Assembly (NCBI RefSeq): GCF_003058365.1
Contig: NZ_CP028858.1
Span: 434,001-498,000, forward strand
From: Halococcoides cellulosivorans
GTDB taxonomy: Archaea > Halobacteriota > Halobacteria > Halobacteriales > Haloarculaceae
DNA: 64,000 nucleotides
Direction of reading: 5' to 3'
Part shown: in pieces, positions 8,964-17,933 of the stretch
Layout of the letters: each line of letters opens with the position of its first letter
Position numbering within the stretch: position 1 is the first letter of the stretch
Program-made: the position numbers and the translations under genes
The notes under the pieces: generated by a model
The model's input: the letters and a program-made list of their open reading frames with translations, nothing else
What the model was told of the DNA's origin: nothing
The model's database searches: none

Positions 8964-9605
8964 ATGGGACTGCTCACAGAACTGCGCGACAGCATATCGA
9001 GGGCGGCCTCGACGCTGTTCGCGGCCGACGACCCCAAACGTATCGGCATCTATGGCCCGCCAAACGCCGGGAAGACGACGCTGGCCAACCGGATCGCCCG
9101 GGACTGGACGGGCGAAGCGGTCGGGCCGGAGAGTCACATTCCTCACGAGACCCGCCGGGCCCACCGCAAGGAGAACGTCGAGATCGAACGCGACGGCGGG
9201 ACCGTCGAGATCGACATCGTCGACACGCCAGGCGTGACGACAAAGGTGGATTACACCGACTTCCTCGAACACGATATGGAAGAAGACGCCGCGGTCGAGC
9301 GCTCCCGGGAGGCCACCGAGGGCGTCGCCGAGGCGATGCACTGGCTGCGCGAGGACGTCGACGGCGTGATCTACGTGCTCGACGCCACGGAGGACCCCTT
9401 TACGCAGGTGAACACGATGCTCGTCGGCATCATCGAGAGCCAGGACCTGCCCGTGTTGATCTTCGCGAACAAGATCGACCTCGAACACGCCAACGTCGGG
9501 CGGATTCGCAACGCCTTCCCCCAGCACGAGACCGTCCCGTTGTCGGCGCTGGAGGGCGACAACATGGACGAAGTGTACGATCAGATCGCGGAGTACTTCG
9601 GATGA
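8964..9605 (+). CDS. oapA: Era-like GTPase OapA
   Basis: A 213-residue small GTPase. The motifs are G1 GPPNAGKTT, G3 DTPG and G4 NKID, and the SxLEG near the C-terminus fits G5. Bacterial Era's C-terminal KH domain is absent. The gene order GTPase-DUF2073-zinc ribbon matches the origin-associated genes oapA-oapB-oapC, described next to the main replication origin of Haloferax volcanii. A TATA-like gttaagt at 8906-8912 suggests a leader of about 30 nt. Its stop overlaps the oapB start by 4 nt (ATGA), so the three genes form one operon. Function is not settled in the literature I know. Confidence 0.85.
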   Translation: MGLLTELRDSISRAASTLFAADDPKRIGIYGPPNAGKTTLANRIARDWTGEAVGPESHIPHETRRAHRKENVEIERDGGTVEIDIVDTPGVTTKVDYTDFLEHDMEEDAAVERSREATEGVAEAMHWLREDVDGVIYVLDATEDPFTQVNTMLVGIIESQDLPVLIFANKIDLEHANVGRIRNAFPQHETVPLSALEGDNMDEVYDQIAEYFG

Positions 9606-9988
9606 CCCCGGAAGCCACCGAACGATCCGACGGCGTCCGTATCGACCTGGTGAGTGCCGACCGCATGGCCGGGCTGACCACGATGGAGAAGATCCGGACG
9701 ATCCTCGACGGGGTCCGTGACGGCAAGATCGTCATCCTCGAATCGGGACTGAGCCCCGAGGAGGAGTCCCGTCTGATCGAGGTGACGATGACCGAGATCA
9801 CCCCCGACGAGTTCACAGGTCTCGAAATCGAGACGTACCCGCGCTCGGAGACCCGCGATCGGAGCTTCCTCGATCGCCTGATGGGCCGGGAATCGACCTC
9901 GAAGCTCACCGTGATCGGGCCCGCCAACCAGATCGAGACGCTCCACAAAGACGAGACGCTCATCAGCGCCCTGGTCTCCCGGAAATAA
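9602..9988 (+). CDS. oapB: DUF2073 protein OapB
   Basis: A 128-residue protein of the DUF2073 family, recognised by ERSDGVRIDLVSADRMAGL, IRTILDGVRDGKIVILESGL and the C-terminal KLTVIGPANQIETLHKDE. It is a compact alpha/beta protein with no enzymatic motif. It is tightly coupled to its neighbours: the start overlaps the oapA stop as ATGA, and the stop TAA shares its last A with the oapC ATG. This gene order is conserved in haloarchaea, suggesting that the three products act together, possibly in replication or ribosome-related GTPase function. Confidence 0.85.
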   Translation: MTPEATERSDGVRIDLVSADRMAGLTTMEKIRTILDGVRDGKIVILESGLSPEEESRLIEVTMTEITPDEFTGLEIETYPRSETRDRSFLDRLMGRESTSKLTVIGPANQIETLHKDETLISALVSRK

Positions 9989-10560
9989 TGCCACACCTCT
10001 GTACCGCCTGTGGGCGCTCGTTTGCCGACGGGTCCAGCGAGATGCTCACCGGCTGTCCCGACTGTGGGGGCTCGACGTTTCAGTACGACCCCGAGGGCAC
10101 GGACGGCCCGGTCGCGACCGCGGGCATCGAGTCGTCCGACGAGGCCCCAACGGGCGACGCGGGCGGGGACGGGACTGACGAGCAAGCGACTGCGTCGACA
10201 GGCGCGACTGCGTCACCCTCACAGCCAGCCTCGACATCTTCCGCGGGCGCGGGAGCCCGCGAGCCCGAGCCCACGCCCGAACACGAGGAGTCCGCGACCG
10301 AACGCGAGAACGCTGCCCAGGCCCAGGCGCGCGCCGAACTCGCAGATCCGCCCGCTTACGAGTCGAGCGACGAACCGACCGCGAGTCCGGACCGCGAGAC
10401 CGTCCGCGAGGCGCTGACCGACCAGTTCGAGTCCATTCGCGTGATCGATCGCGGGCAGTACGAACTCAACCTCGTGGAGCTGTTCAACCGTGACGAGTAC
10501 ATCGTCAGACTCGGTGAGGAAGGCCGGTATCACATCCAGATGCCGGAATCCCGCCGGTGA
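9988..10560 (+). CDS. oapC: Zinc-ribbon protein OapC
   Basis: A 190-residue protein with an N-terminal zinc ribbon (CTACGRSF and GCPDCGGSTF). A low-complexity Ala/Thr/Glu/Ser linker follows at about residues 35-130. The folded C-terminal part (ESIRVIDRGQYELNLVELF, EYIVRLGEEGRYHIQMP) is conserved in the family. The ribbon could bind nucleic acid or protein. It is the last gene of the oap operon; its start codon shares one base with the oapB stop. No termination signal stronger than the ctttttg at 10594-10600 is seen downstream. Confidence 0.8.
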   Translation: MPHLCTACGRSFADGSSEMLTGCPDCGGSTFQYDPEGTDGPVATAGIESSDEAPTGDAGGDGTDEQATASTGATASPSQPASTSSAGAGAREPEPTPEHEESATERENAAQAQARAELADPPAYESSDEPTASPDRETVREALTDQFESIRVIDRGQYELNLVELFNRDEYIVRLGEEGRYHIQMPESRR

Positions 10561-10861
10561 GCCTGCGACGCGGACGTGCAGTCGGCACACGGGCTTTTTG
10601 TACTGAACGACACCCGCTCGATTCGGCCGTGGGTATATGTTTTCTGGTACCTGCAGCCTTCCAATAGCGTCAGACGTTTCCTCCGCTCTTGGAGAGCCCG
10701 AACACAGTGATTGAGTCATCGAGGAAAGCTCTCTGAAACTTGTGACAACCTGCGCCCAAACCCACAAAACATATACCACAGGGGGAAGGACATCAGGGTG
10801 TACCGCCGGTACCCCTCGGCCCGCAGTGGGCCGGGGCCAACGCCGGCGCGAATCACAAACC
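10561..10861. promoter_or_regulatory. Intergenic promoter and leader of the S-layer gene
   Basis: These 301 bases lie between oapC and the S-layer gene and hold no gene. A TATA-like acatatacc at 10770-10778 predicts transcription from about 10800, giving a 5' leader of roughly 60 nt. No origin recognition box repeats were recognised, although oapABC lies next door. A short T-run (ctttttg, 10594-10600) may end the oap transcript. Confidence 0.5.
10770..10778 (+). promoter_or_regulatory. TATA box of the S-layer gene
   Basis: The element acatatacc lies in an A-rich setting after cccacaaa. It is about 90 nt before the ATG, so this strongly expressed gene should have a leader, unlike most genes in the window. 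Confidence 0.5.
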
Positions 10862-13330
10862 ATGACATCAAAACGCGAAAAATTCAACGGTGTGTTCATG
10901 GCGGCACTGATGGTGCTTTCAGTGTTCGCGATGGGCATGGCTCTCACGGGCTCGGCCGCAGGGGCCTCTGTGGGAACGGCAACGCAAGACAAGATCGACG
11001 ACGCTGACAAGAACGTCACGTCGAACGCACGGCACTGGGTCGGACAACAGCTCTATATCGACGCTAATGACACCACGTACGCGGATGCGTCGTGGGGTCT
11101 GTACGTATCTGAGGGAACAGACGGTCTCGGTACGTTCGTGACTGAGGTTCCGCTTGACGCGAACGGGACGGGACTGATTGACTCGACGACACTCGCCGAC
11201 TACGACGGTGACAAGTTCGTCATCACGACGTCGACTGATGACGCTGTCACGTTCGGCAACGGTGCCGTCACGAACGTCGCTAGTGGGTCGGCTGACGTCA
11301 CGGCCGAAGAGTTCCGCGTCGTCACCCAGACTTTCTCGGCGTCCGCGGACGACACGACCGTCGAGAAAGGCGACAGCACCACGATCAGCTACACGACCAA
11401 CCGCGACGGCTTCGATGTCGAGATCTCCTCGGACAACGCAACGTCGGGGGAACTCGCTGACATCTTCGCGGGCAACGGTAACAACGTCGTCGAGAACGAC
11501 GACACCGTGACCGTCGAAGGTCTGGGCCAGAGCGACGACATCAACGCTGACTTCACCGATATCGATGTCGGTGACTACACGTTCACGGTCGAAGTGACTG
11601 ACACGTCCGCGTCCGGTGAGGCCTCGATCACCGTCGAGGAATCCTCTGACGTGAGTGTCGACCTGCCGGAAACGTCCGACGTCGACCGCGGTGACGTCGC
11701 GTCGATCCCGGTCGAACTCGAATCGACCGACACCGCGTACGTCGCGATCGGTACGATGGACGGCGCTGGCTTCCGCACGATCGTGGAAGTCAACGACGGG
11801 AGTGACGACGGTGAGGTCACCCTCGAAGCCAACACGTACAACATGCTCGACCACGACGCGAGCATGGACGACAAGTTCTGGACGGCTGACGACGACGACT
11901 CCGTCGAGAACGTCTGGTACAACAGCACGGACATCGACACCCCCGTTCGAGTCGGTGGCGGCGCGAAGAGCCACGACGTTCGTGCGGGCAGCAGCTTCGA
12001 CACGAACAACTACGAGATCGGCGGTGACACGGCCCGAACCGTCATGCGTGTCTACGAGCGCAGCACGGGCAACATGTCCATGTGGACCGCTCCCGCTGAC
12101 GCCGAAATCACTGAGCTCGAGGACGTCACGGACGCCGTCTCCGACGACAGCCTCACCCAGAGCCAGTACATCGCTGAGGGCGACTACGCGGTCGCCGAAC
12201 TCGAAGCCACCGGTATCTTCGGTGCGCTCGAAGCTCAGCCCGGCAGCAACAACGTCGAGAAACTCGTTTCGCTCGACGAGAACGTTAGCAGCCTGAACTT
12301 CACCGTCGAAGTGCCTGGCGGTAACGCGTACGAGGAAGACTCCAGTGTCGACCTGTCGGCCAACGCTGGGGCGATGACTGTCATCACGAACCAGGAGGAC
12401 GGACAGCTGTTCGTTCTGATGGACACCGACAACTTCGACGGTGTCGCAGACGGTGACCAGCGCCTCCCGACGTTCACCGTCAACGCTGGTGACACCGGCA
12501 CGACCCTCGCGACGTCCGACGAGGACGACGCGACCGTCGACAAAGTCTTCGAAATGGAGTCCGTGGACGTCGAGTTCGACCAGAACGACGTCTCGCCGGA
12601 AACCAACCAGACCATCTCCGGTGAAACCAACCTCGCGCCCGGGACGGAACTGACGCTCTCGATCGAGTCCGACCTCGAATCCGACTCTGCGTCGGCGTTC
12701 CTGACCGAGTTCACCGCGACCGTCGCGGCCGACGGAACCTGGTCCGGTCAGGCCGACTTCTCCGAAGGTAACGACGGGCAGGGCTACACGGTCTCGGTCT
12801 CCGAGCCTGCTGGCATCGACGCCGACTACGACGCCACGATCGGCAAGCCGACCGCGTCGCTCTCGATCGGTGACGCGACCACGAGTACCGTCACCGTCGA
12901 CAGCGTCTCGCTGTCGGAGGGTGGCTTCGTGGTCGTCCACTCTGGTAGCGCCACCGGCTCGTTCGCTGGCGTCTCCGAGTACCTCGAACCCGGTGAGAGC
13001 ACCGACGTCGAGATCGGCGTCTCCGGTGTCAGTGACGGCGACGAAGTCTACGCCGTCGCGCACCTGGACGCTAACGGTAACGAACAGTACGACGGCGACG
13101 CCTCCTACAAGAACGCTGACGGCTCCGCCGTGAGCGCATCCGCTTCGGTCAGCGCCGCAGAGGAAGAGCCGACCGAGACGCAGACTGAAGAAGAGACGAC
13201 CGAGATGGACGAGGAGACGACCGAGATGGCCGAGGAGACCACCACCGAGGAAGGACCTGGCTTCACCGCCGTCCTCGCACTCGTCGCGCTGGTCGCCTCC
13301 GCGCTCGTCGCTGTTCGTCGCTGGGACTAA
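10862..13330 (+). CDS. csg: S-layer glycoprotein, PGF-CTERM anchored
   Basis: An 822-residue secreted cell-wall protein. The N-terminus MTSKREKFNGVFMAALMVL begins a Sec signal peptide of about 34 residues, with likely cleavage after SAAGA. The mature part is acidic beta-sandwich material with several N-glycosylation sequons (NVT, NDT, NAT, NST, NMS, NVS, NFT, NQT). Near the end is a Thr/Glu-rich stalk of the type used for O-glycosylation. It is followed by the PGF motif (EEGPGFTAVL), a hydrophobic segment and a basic tail (AVRRWD), the signal for archaeosortase processing and lipid attachment. By length and architecture it is the main S-layer protein. A T-rich tract after the stop (13349-13366) probably terminates transcription. 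Confidence 0.92.
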   Translation: MTSKREKFNGVFMAALMVLSVFAMGMALTGSAAGASVGTATQDKIDDADKNVTSNARHWVGQQLYIDANDTTYADASWGLYVSEGTDGLGTFVTEVPLDANGTGLIDSTTLADYDGDKFVITTSTDDAVTFGNGAVTNVASGSADVTAEEFRVVTQTFSASADDTTVEKGDSTTISYTTNRDGFDVEISSDNATSGELADIFAGNGNNVVENDDTVTVEGLGQSDDINADFTDIDVGDYTFTVEVTDTSASGEASITVEESSDVSVDLPETSDVDRGDVASIPVELESTDTAYVAIGTMDGAGFRTIVEVNDGSDDGEVTLEANTYNMLDHDASMDDKFWTADDDDSVENVWYNSTDIDTPVRVGGGAKSHDVRAGSSFDTNNYEIGGDTARTVMRVYERSTGNMSMWTAPADAEITELEDVTDAVSDDSLTQSQYIAEGDYAVAELEATGIFGALEAQPGSNNVEKLVSLDENVSSLNFTVEVPGGNAYEEDSSVDLSANAGAMTVITNQEDGQLFVLMDTDNFDGVADGDQRLPTFTVNAGDTGTTLATSDEDDATVDKVFEMESVDVEFDQNDVSPETNQTISGETNLAPGTELTLSIESDLESDSASAFLTEFTATVAADGTWSGQADFSEGNDGQGYTVSVSEPAGIDADYDATIGKPTASLSIGDATTSTVTVDSVSLSEGGFVVVHSGSATGSFAGVSEYLEPGESTDVEIGVSGVSDGDEVYAVAHLDANGNEQYDGDASYKNADGSAVSASASVSAAEEEPTETQTEEETTEMDEETTEMAEETTTEEGPGFTAVLALVALVASALVAVRRWD

Positions 13331-13348
13331 TCGCACCGCTCGCTAACT

Positions 13349-13366
13349 ACTTTCTTTCCGTTTTTC
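13349..13366 (+). terminator. T-rich terminator after the S-layer gene
   Basis: The pyrimidine-rich tract with T-runs directly follows the S-layer gene stop at 13330. It fits archaeal intrinsic termination at oligo-T and precedes the polC promoter. Confidence 0.45.
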
Positions 13367-13396
13367 ACCCGGCCAGCCGTGGCTGGGTGGCAATCC

Positions 13397-13403
13397 TTAT
13401 ACT
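13397..13403 (+). promoter_or_regulatory. TATA box upstream of polC
   Basis: The element ttatact is centred 26 nt before the ATG at 13426, not before the polC ATG at 13471. It therefore predicts a transcript starting at the leader ORF. Confidence 0.55.
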
Positions 13404-13425
13404 CGGTGTGGCCCTGGGATGGCCA

Positions 13426-13470
13426 ATGAGTAATCGCCAGTCGAATCGCGCCGCCGTCCGACGCGCATAG
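13426..13470 (+). CDS. Leader ORF of polC (14 codons)
   Basis: A possible leaderless small ORF reading MSNRQSNRAAVRRA, whose TAG stop directly abuts the polC ATG. Its ATG sits 26 nt downstream of a good TATA element, where transcription should begin. The peptide is basic (four Arg), unlike normal acidic haloarchaeal proteins, so any role is more likely in translational coupling than as a product. It could equally be chance sequence in a 45-nt leader. No homologue is claimed. Confidence 0.4.
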   Translation: MSNRQSNRAAVRRA

Positions 13471-16400
13471 ATGGACGAGGCGTACTTCGAACGGCTCGAA
13501 TCCGAACTCGACGACGCTAGAGCCGTCGCGGAACGCGCCCGCGAGCGCGGCGCGGACCCGAAACCCGAGGTGGAGATTCCGACCGCGCGCGACATGGCCG
13601 ACCGCGTCGAGAGTATTCTCGGTATCGAGGGCGTCGCGGAACGCGTCCGCGACCTCGAAGACGACTACTCCCGCGAAGAGGCCGCACTGGAACTGGTGGG
13701 CGATTTCGTCGACGGCACGGTCGGATCGTTCGACTCGCGGACGGCGAAAATCGAGGGTGCGGTCCGCACCGCGGTCGCGCTGTTGACCGAGGGCGTCGTC
13801 GCCGCGCCGATCGAGGGGATCGATCGCGTCGAGATCCAGACGAACGACGACGGGACGGAGTTCGTCAGCGTCGCGTACGCCGGCCCGATCCGCTCGGCGG
13901 GCGGCACTGCCCAGGCTCTCTCCGTGCTGGTCGCGGACTACGCCCGGACGCTGCTCGATATCGACCGGTACAAGCCCCGTGACGACGAGGTGCAGCGCTA
14001 CGTCGAGGAGGTGGGCCTGTACGACGACGAGACGGGCCTGCAGTACAGTCCGAAAGACGCCGAGAGCGAGTTCATTGCCGAGCACCTCCCGATCATGCTC
14101 ACCGGCGAGGCCACCGGCGACGAGGAAGTCTCGGGGTATCGCGACCTCGAACGCGTGGACACCAACGCCTCTCGCGGGGGGATGTGTCTGGTCTTCGCGG
14201 AGGGGATCGCGCTGAAAGCGCCGAAGATCCAGCGGTACACCCGTGAGCTCGACGAGGTCGACTGGCCGTGGCTCCAGGATCTGATCGACGGGAGCTTTCA
14301 CGACGGGAGCGACGACGGCGAGGAAAGCGACGGCGAATCGAACGCGGACGATGGCGACGTCGACACGGGGCCACCGCGGCCCGAGCCCTCGAAGAAGTAC
14401 CTTCGCGATCTGATCGCCGGGCGACCGGTGTTCGGCCACCCCTCCAGTCCTGGCGGCTTTCGCCTGCGCTACGGGCGCGCCCGGAATCACGGCTTCGCGA
14501 CGGCGGCGGTCCACCCCGCGACGATGGTGCTCGTCGAGGACTTCCTCGCGGCGGGCACGCAGATCAAGACCGAACGCCCGGGCAAGGCCGCCGGCGTCGT
14601 TCCGGTCGATACGATCGAGGGCCCGACCGTCCGCCTGGCGAACGGGTCGGTCCGGCGGATCGACGACGCCGACCGGGCCCGCGAGGTGCGCAACGGCGTC
14701 GAGGCCATCCTGGATCTGGGCGAGTATCTGGTCAACTACGGCGAGTTCGTCGAGAACAACCACCCGCTCGCGCCCGCGGGCTACACCGTCGAGTGGTGGC
14801 GCGAGGAGTTCGCCGCCGGCGGTGGCGACCCCGATGCCGTGGCGGACGATCCGTCGGTCGACCTCGCTGATCCCGCGCCCGAGACGGCCATCGAGTGGGC
14901 CGAGTCGACCGGCACGCCGTTGCATCCTCAGTACACCTACTGCTATCACGACCTCGGGGTCGACAGACTCGAACGACTGGCCAGGGCGATCGAGGCGGGC
15001 GATATCGACGAGGAGGGCCGTCTCGTCCTCGATCGCGACGCTGCCGAGATTTTGGAGGTCTTGCTGATCGAGCACGACCAGCACGACGATCGGGTGACCG
15101 TCGACACGTGGCGACCCTTCGTCCGCACGCTCGGATTCGACGATGCGCTGACTCGCGACTGGACGGTCGCGGAGCTTCCGGACGCGGCCCGGACCTACGA
15201 CGACGGCGAGAACGCGATCCGCGCGGTCGAGGCCGTCGCGCCGTTCCCCGTCCGCGAGCGCGCGCCGACACGCATCGGCGCACGGATGGGCCGCCCCGAG
15301 AAATCCGAAGAGCGCGAACTCTCGCCGGCGGTCCACACGCTGTTTCCGATCGGTGAGGCCGGCGGGAACCAGCGGAACGTGACCGACGCCGCCGGTGCGG
15401 ACCGGCCGGAGGGCCAGGGTCGAGTCTCGCTGGAACTCGCCCGGCGCGTCTGTGGATCGTGTGGCACCGAGACGACCAGGGCGCGTTGCCCCGACTGTGG
15501 TGATCGAACGACGGTCGACTATCGCTGTCCGGACTGCGAGCGGTCGATCGAGCCAGACGAGGCCGGGCGGGCGACGTGCGATCGCTGCGAGATGGAGGCC
15601 GAACCGACCCAACTGACGACGCTGTCGGTCCACGACCGGTATCACGAGGCGCTCGACCGTGTCGGAGAGCGCGAGACGGCGTTCGACATTCTGAAGGGCG
15701 TCAAGGGGCTGTCCTCTGCGACGAAGACGCCCGAACCCTTAGAGAAGGGCATTCTCCGGGCCAAACACGACGTCAGCGCGTTCAAAGACGGGACGATCCG
15801 CTACGACATGACCGACCTGCCGGTGACGGCCGTCCGGCCCTCGGAACTCGACGTCGACGTCCAGCAGGTTCGCGCGCTGGGCTACGAGACCGACATTCAC
15901 GGCGACCCGCTGCGTCACGACGACCAGTTGATCGAACTGCGCACCCAGGACATCGTCCTCTCGGACGGGGCGGCCGACCACCTCCTCCAGACCGCGGCGT
16001 TCGTCGACGACCTCTTAGAGCAGTACTACGAGATGGACCCGTACTACGAGTTTTCCGAGCGGGCGGATCTCGTCGGGGAGTTGGTCTTCGGGATGGCCCC
16101 GCACACCTCCGCGGCGGTCGTCGGGCGGGTGATCGGCTTCACCTCGGCGGCGGTCGGGTACGCGCATCCGTACTTTCACGCCGCGAAACGGCGGAACTGC
16201 TTCCACCCGGAGACGACGGTCACGATCTGTGAGGGCGGCGAGACGGTGCACCGATCGATCAGTCGCGTCGTCGAATCGCGACTCGATGATCCCAGGACGG
16301 ACGACTTCGGTGCGAAAGTAACAGATCTCGACGGCGACCTGTCTGTTCCGAGTCTCGCGGACGACGGAACGCCGACGACGCGACCGGTGACGGCCGTGGC

Positions 16401-17496
16401 GAAACATCCCGCACCGGACCATCTCGTGACCGTCGAGACGGCCGCGGGCCGATCGCTGACGGTCACGCCCGACCACGCGATGGTTCGCGTGGCGGACGGC
16501 GATTTCGACCGCGTCGCTGCCCACGAACTCCGGGCCGGCGATCGCGTGCCGCTCGCGGTCGGTCCCGACGTCGCGGTGGCCGACTCCGTGTCAGCGGCCG
16601 AGGACAGGCCGGTCCCCGACGGTGGTTCGGTTCCGACCACCCGTGTGACCGAAACGTCCATCGTCGCGAGCGACGTCGAGGCGACCTACTCACTGACCGT
16701 CGCGGACACCCACCGAATGGTTGCCAATGGCCTTCACGTCGGACAGTGCGACGGCGACGAGGACTGTGTCATGCTGCTGATGGACGGCCTCTTGAACTTC
16801 AGTCGACAGTTCTTGCCGGACCAGCGGGGCGGCAGGATGGACGCGCCCCTGGTGATGTCCTCGCGGATCGATCCGACCGAGATCGACGACGAGGCCCACA
16901 ACGTCGACGTGATGGATCGCTACCCCCTGGAGTTCTACGAGGCCACCCGCGAGATGGCCGATCCCGCCGACGTCGAGGACATCATGACGATCGCGGAGGA
17001 CCGCCTGGGCACCGATCGCGCGGCGGACTTCGAATTCACGCACGACACCCGCGACATCGCTGCCGGGCCCGATCTCTCCGCGTACAAGACGCTCGGGTCG
17101 ATGGAAGACAAGATGGACGCCCAACTGGAACTGGGGCGGCGGTTGCGCGCGGTCGAGGAGTCCGACGTCGCAGAGCGGATCATCGAGTCACACTTCCTGC
17201 CGGACCTCCACGGCAATCTCCGGGCGTTCTCGCGCCAGGACGTCCGGTGTCTCGACTGCGGCCGGAAGTATCGGCGCGTGCCGCTGACGGGCGTCTGTCG
17301 GGAGTGTGGTGGTGACGTCAACCTCACCGTCCACGAGGGGTCGGTCTCGAAGTACATCGACACCTCGATCCGCGTCGCCGAGGAGTACGGCGCTCGCGAG
17401 TACACCAAACAGCGACTGCGCGTGCTGGAGTGGTCGATCGAGAGTGTCTTCGAGAACGATCACAACAAACAGTCGGGCATCGCGGATTTCATGTAG
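13471..17496 (+). CDS. polC: DNA polymerase D large subunit (DP2) with intein
   Basis: A 1341-residue precursor of the replicative PolD catalytic subunit; without the intein it is 1158 residues, normal for haloarchaea. The N-terminal region (EVEIPTARDMADRVESILG, AYAGPIRSAGGTAQALSV) is typical of DP2. A zinc-finger cluster (CGSCGTETTRARCPDCG, CPDCERSI, CDRCEME) follows mid-protein. The catalytic loop NCDGDEDC is split by the intein after Asn909. A second zinc finger near the end (CLDCGRKYRRVPLTGVCRECG) probably contacts the small subunit or PCNA. Activity requires intein removal. ATG 13471 matches the family start (MDEAYFERLESELDDA) and directly follows a leader ORF. DP1 is not in this window. 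Confidence 0.95.
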   Translation: MDEAYFERLESELDDARAVAERARERGADPKPEVEIPTARDMADRVESILGIEGVAERVRDLEDDYSREEAALELVGDFVDGTVGSFDSRTAKIEGAVRTAVALLTEGVVAAPIEGIDRVEIQTNDDGTEFVSVAYAGPIRSAGGTAQALSVLVADYARTLLDIDRYKPRDDEVQRYVEEVGLYDDETGLQYSPKDAESEFIAEHLPIMLTGEATGDEEVSGYRDLERVDTNASRGGMCLVFAEGIALKAPKIQRYTRELDEVDWPWLQDLIDGSFHDGSDDGEESDGESNADDGDVDTGPPRPEPSKKYLRDLIAGRPVFGHPSSPGGFRLRYGRARNHGFATAAVHPATMVLVEDFLAAGTQIKTERPGKAAGVVPVDTIEGPTVRLANGSVRRIDDADRAREVRNGVEAILDLGEYLVNYGEFVENNHPLAPAGYTVEWWREEFAAGGGDPDAVADDPSVDLADPAPETAIEWAESTGTPLHPQYTYCYHDLGVDRLERLARAIEAGDIDEEGRLVLDRDAAEILEVLLIEHDQHDDRVTVDTWRPFVRTLGFDDALTRDWTVAELPDAARTYDDGENAIRAVEAVAPFPVRERAPTRIGARMGRPEKSEERELSPAVHTLFPIGEAGGNQRNVTDAAGADRPEGQGRVSLELARRVCGSCGTETTRARCPDCGDRTTVDYRCPDCERSIEPDEAGRATCDRCEMEAEPTQLTTLSVHDRYHEALDRVGERETAFDILKGVKGLSSATKTPEPLEKGILRAKHDVSAFKDGTIRYDMTDLPVTAVRPSELDVDVQQVRALGYETDIHGDPLRHDDQLIELRTQDIVLSDGAADHLLQTAAFVDDLLEQYYEMDPYYEFSERADLVGELVFGMAPHTSAAVVGRVIGFTSAAVGYAHPYFHAAKRRNCFHPETTVTICEGGETVHRSISRVVESRLDDPRTDDFGAKVTDLDGDLSVPSLADDGTPTTRPVTAVAKHPAPDHLVTVETAAGRSLTVTPDHAMVRVADGDFDRVAAHELRAGDRVPLAVGPDVAVADSVSAAEDRPVPDGGSVPTTRVTETSIVASDVEATYSLTVADTHRMVANGLHVGQCDGDEDCVMLLMDGLLNFSRQFLPDQRGGRMDAPLVMSSRIDPTEIDDEAHNVDVMDRYPLEFYEATREMADPADVEDIMTIAEDRLGTDRAADFEFTHDTRDIAAGPDLSAYKTLGSMEDKMDAQLELGRRLRAVEESDVAERIIESHFLPDLHGNLRAFSRQDVRCLDCGRKYRRVPLTGVCRECGGDVNLTVHEGSVSKYIDTSIRVAEEYGAREYTKQRLRVLEWSIESVFENDHNKQSGIADFM
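16198..16746 (+). other. Mini-intein in the PolD catalytic loop, C-terminal Gln
   Basis: A 183-residue in-frame insertion (residues 910-1092) with splicing blocks and no room for a homing endonuclease. Block A starts at CFHPETTVTIC, supplying Cys1. Block B contains LTVTPDHAMVR with the TxxH motif. Block F/G is ATYSLTVADTHRMVANGLHVGQ, followed by Cys as the first residue of the C-extein. The last intein residue is Gln, not the usual Asn, and the residue before it is Gly, not His. Splicing rejoins Asn909 to CDGDEDC. The insertion site is the known Pol-II site; the Pyrococcus abyssi intein there is also known to end in Gln. Confidence 0.9.
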
Positions 17497-17537
17497 CGCG
17501 GTGTTGCGTGTCGATCCCGAGGGTTCGACCCGCAGCC

Positions 17538-17933
17538 TCAGCCCAACAGCTGGTCGAGTTGTCGGTGGCGCGCGCCCAGATCGACCGCCGGTTCCAACTC
17601 GCGATCGTCCGCGAGGCGTTCGAGTGCGAGCATCGGATCGGACCCTGCCTCCGCGACGGCCTCGAACAGTCGTTCGATCGAGCGGCGGTGGTGGGCCAGC
17701 GAGTCGAGCAACCCGACCGCGAGCGCCATCGGGATCGCCGCCTCGGGGTCGGCGGGGAAGGCCTCGCTGACGCTCTGGAGGTCGCCGTCGGTGGCGGGCC
17801 GCTCCGGTTGGGGCGTCACCGTCAGACAGCGCCGACAGACCGCGACGCCCGATTCGCCCTCCGGGAGGTGGTCGGCGTACGCGTCGGGAATCCCGACGAC
17901 GACCGTCTCGGCGTCACACTGCGGGCACGTCAT
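17538..17933 (-). CDS. DUF6276 family zinc-ribbon protein
   Basis: A 131-residue haloarchaeal protein. The N-terminus holds two Cys pairs (CPQCDAETV and CRRCLTVTP) that should bind one zinc. The rest is helical ([31 protein letters not shown]). Its start lies inside atpD with a 20-nt overlap, so it is co-transcribed with the ATP synthase subunit gene, an association I recall from other haloarchaea. No function is known. Confidence 0.75.
   Translation of the reverse strand: MTCPQCDAETVVVGIPDAYADHLPEGESGVAVCRRCLTVTPQPERPATDGDLQSVSEAFPADPEAAIPMALAVGLLDSLAHHRRSIERLFEAVAEAGSDPMLALERLADDRELEPAVDLGARHRQLDQLLG

Noticed and set aside
10561-10861. Replication origin next to oapABC
   Set aside because: No repeated origin recognition boxes, no AT-rich unwinding region beyond the S-layer promoter, and no orc1/cdc6 gene in the window.
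10919-13336. Long open frame (about 800 codons) antisense to the S-layer gene
   Set aside because: Long antisense frames arise from GC-biased third positions; the product is rich in Arg/Val/Asp repeats with no motif, whereas the sense strand has a signal peptide, sequons and a PGF-CTERM anchor.
13327-15645. Antisense open frame of about 770 codons over polC
   Set aside because: Codon-bias shadow of polC; the sense frame has DP2 motifs, zinc fingers and the intein.
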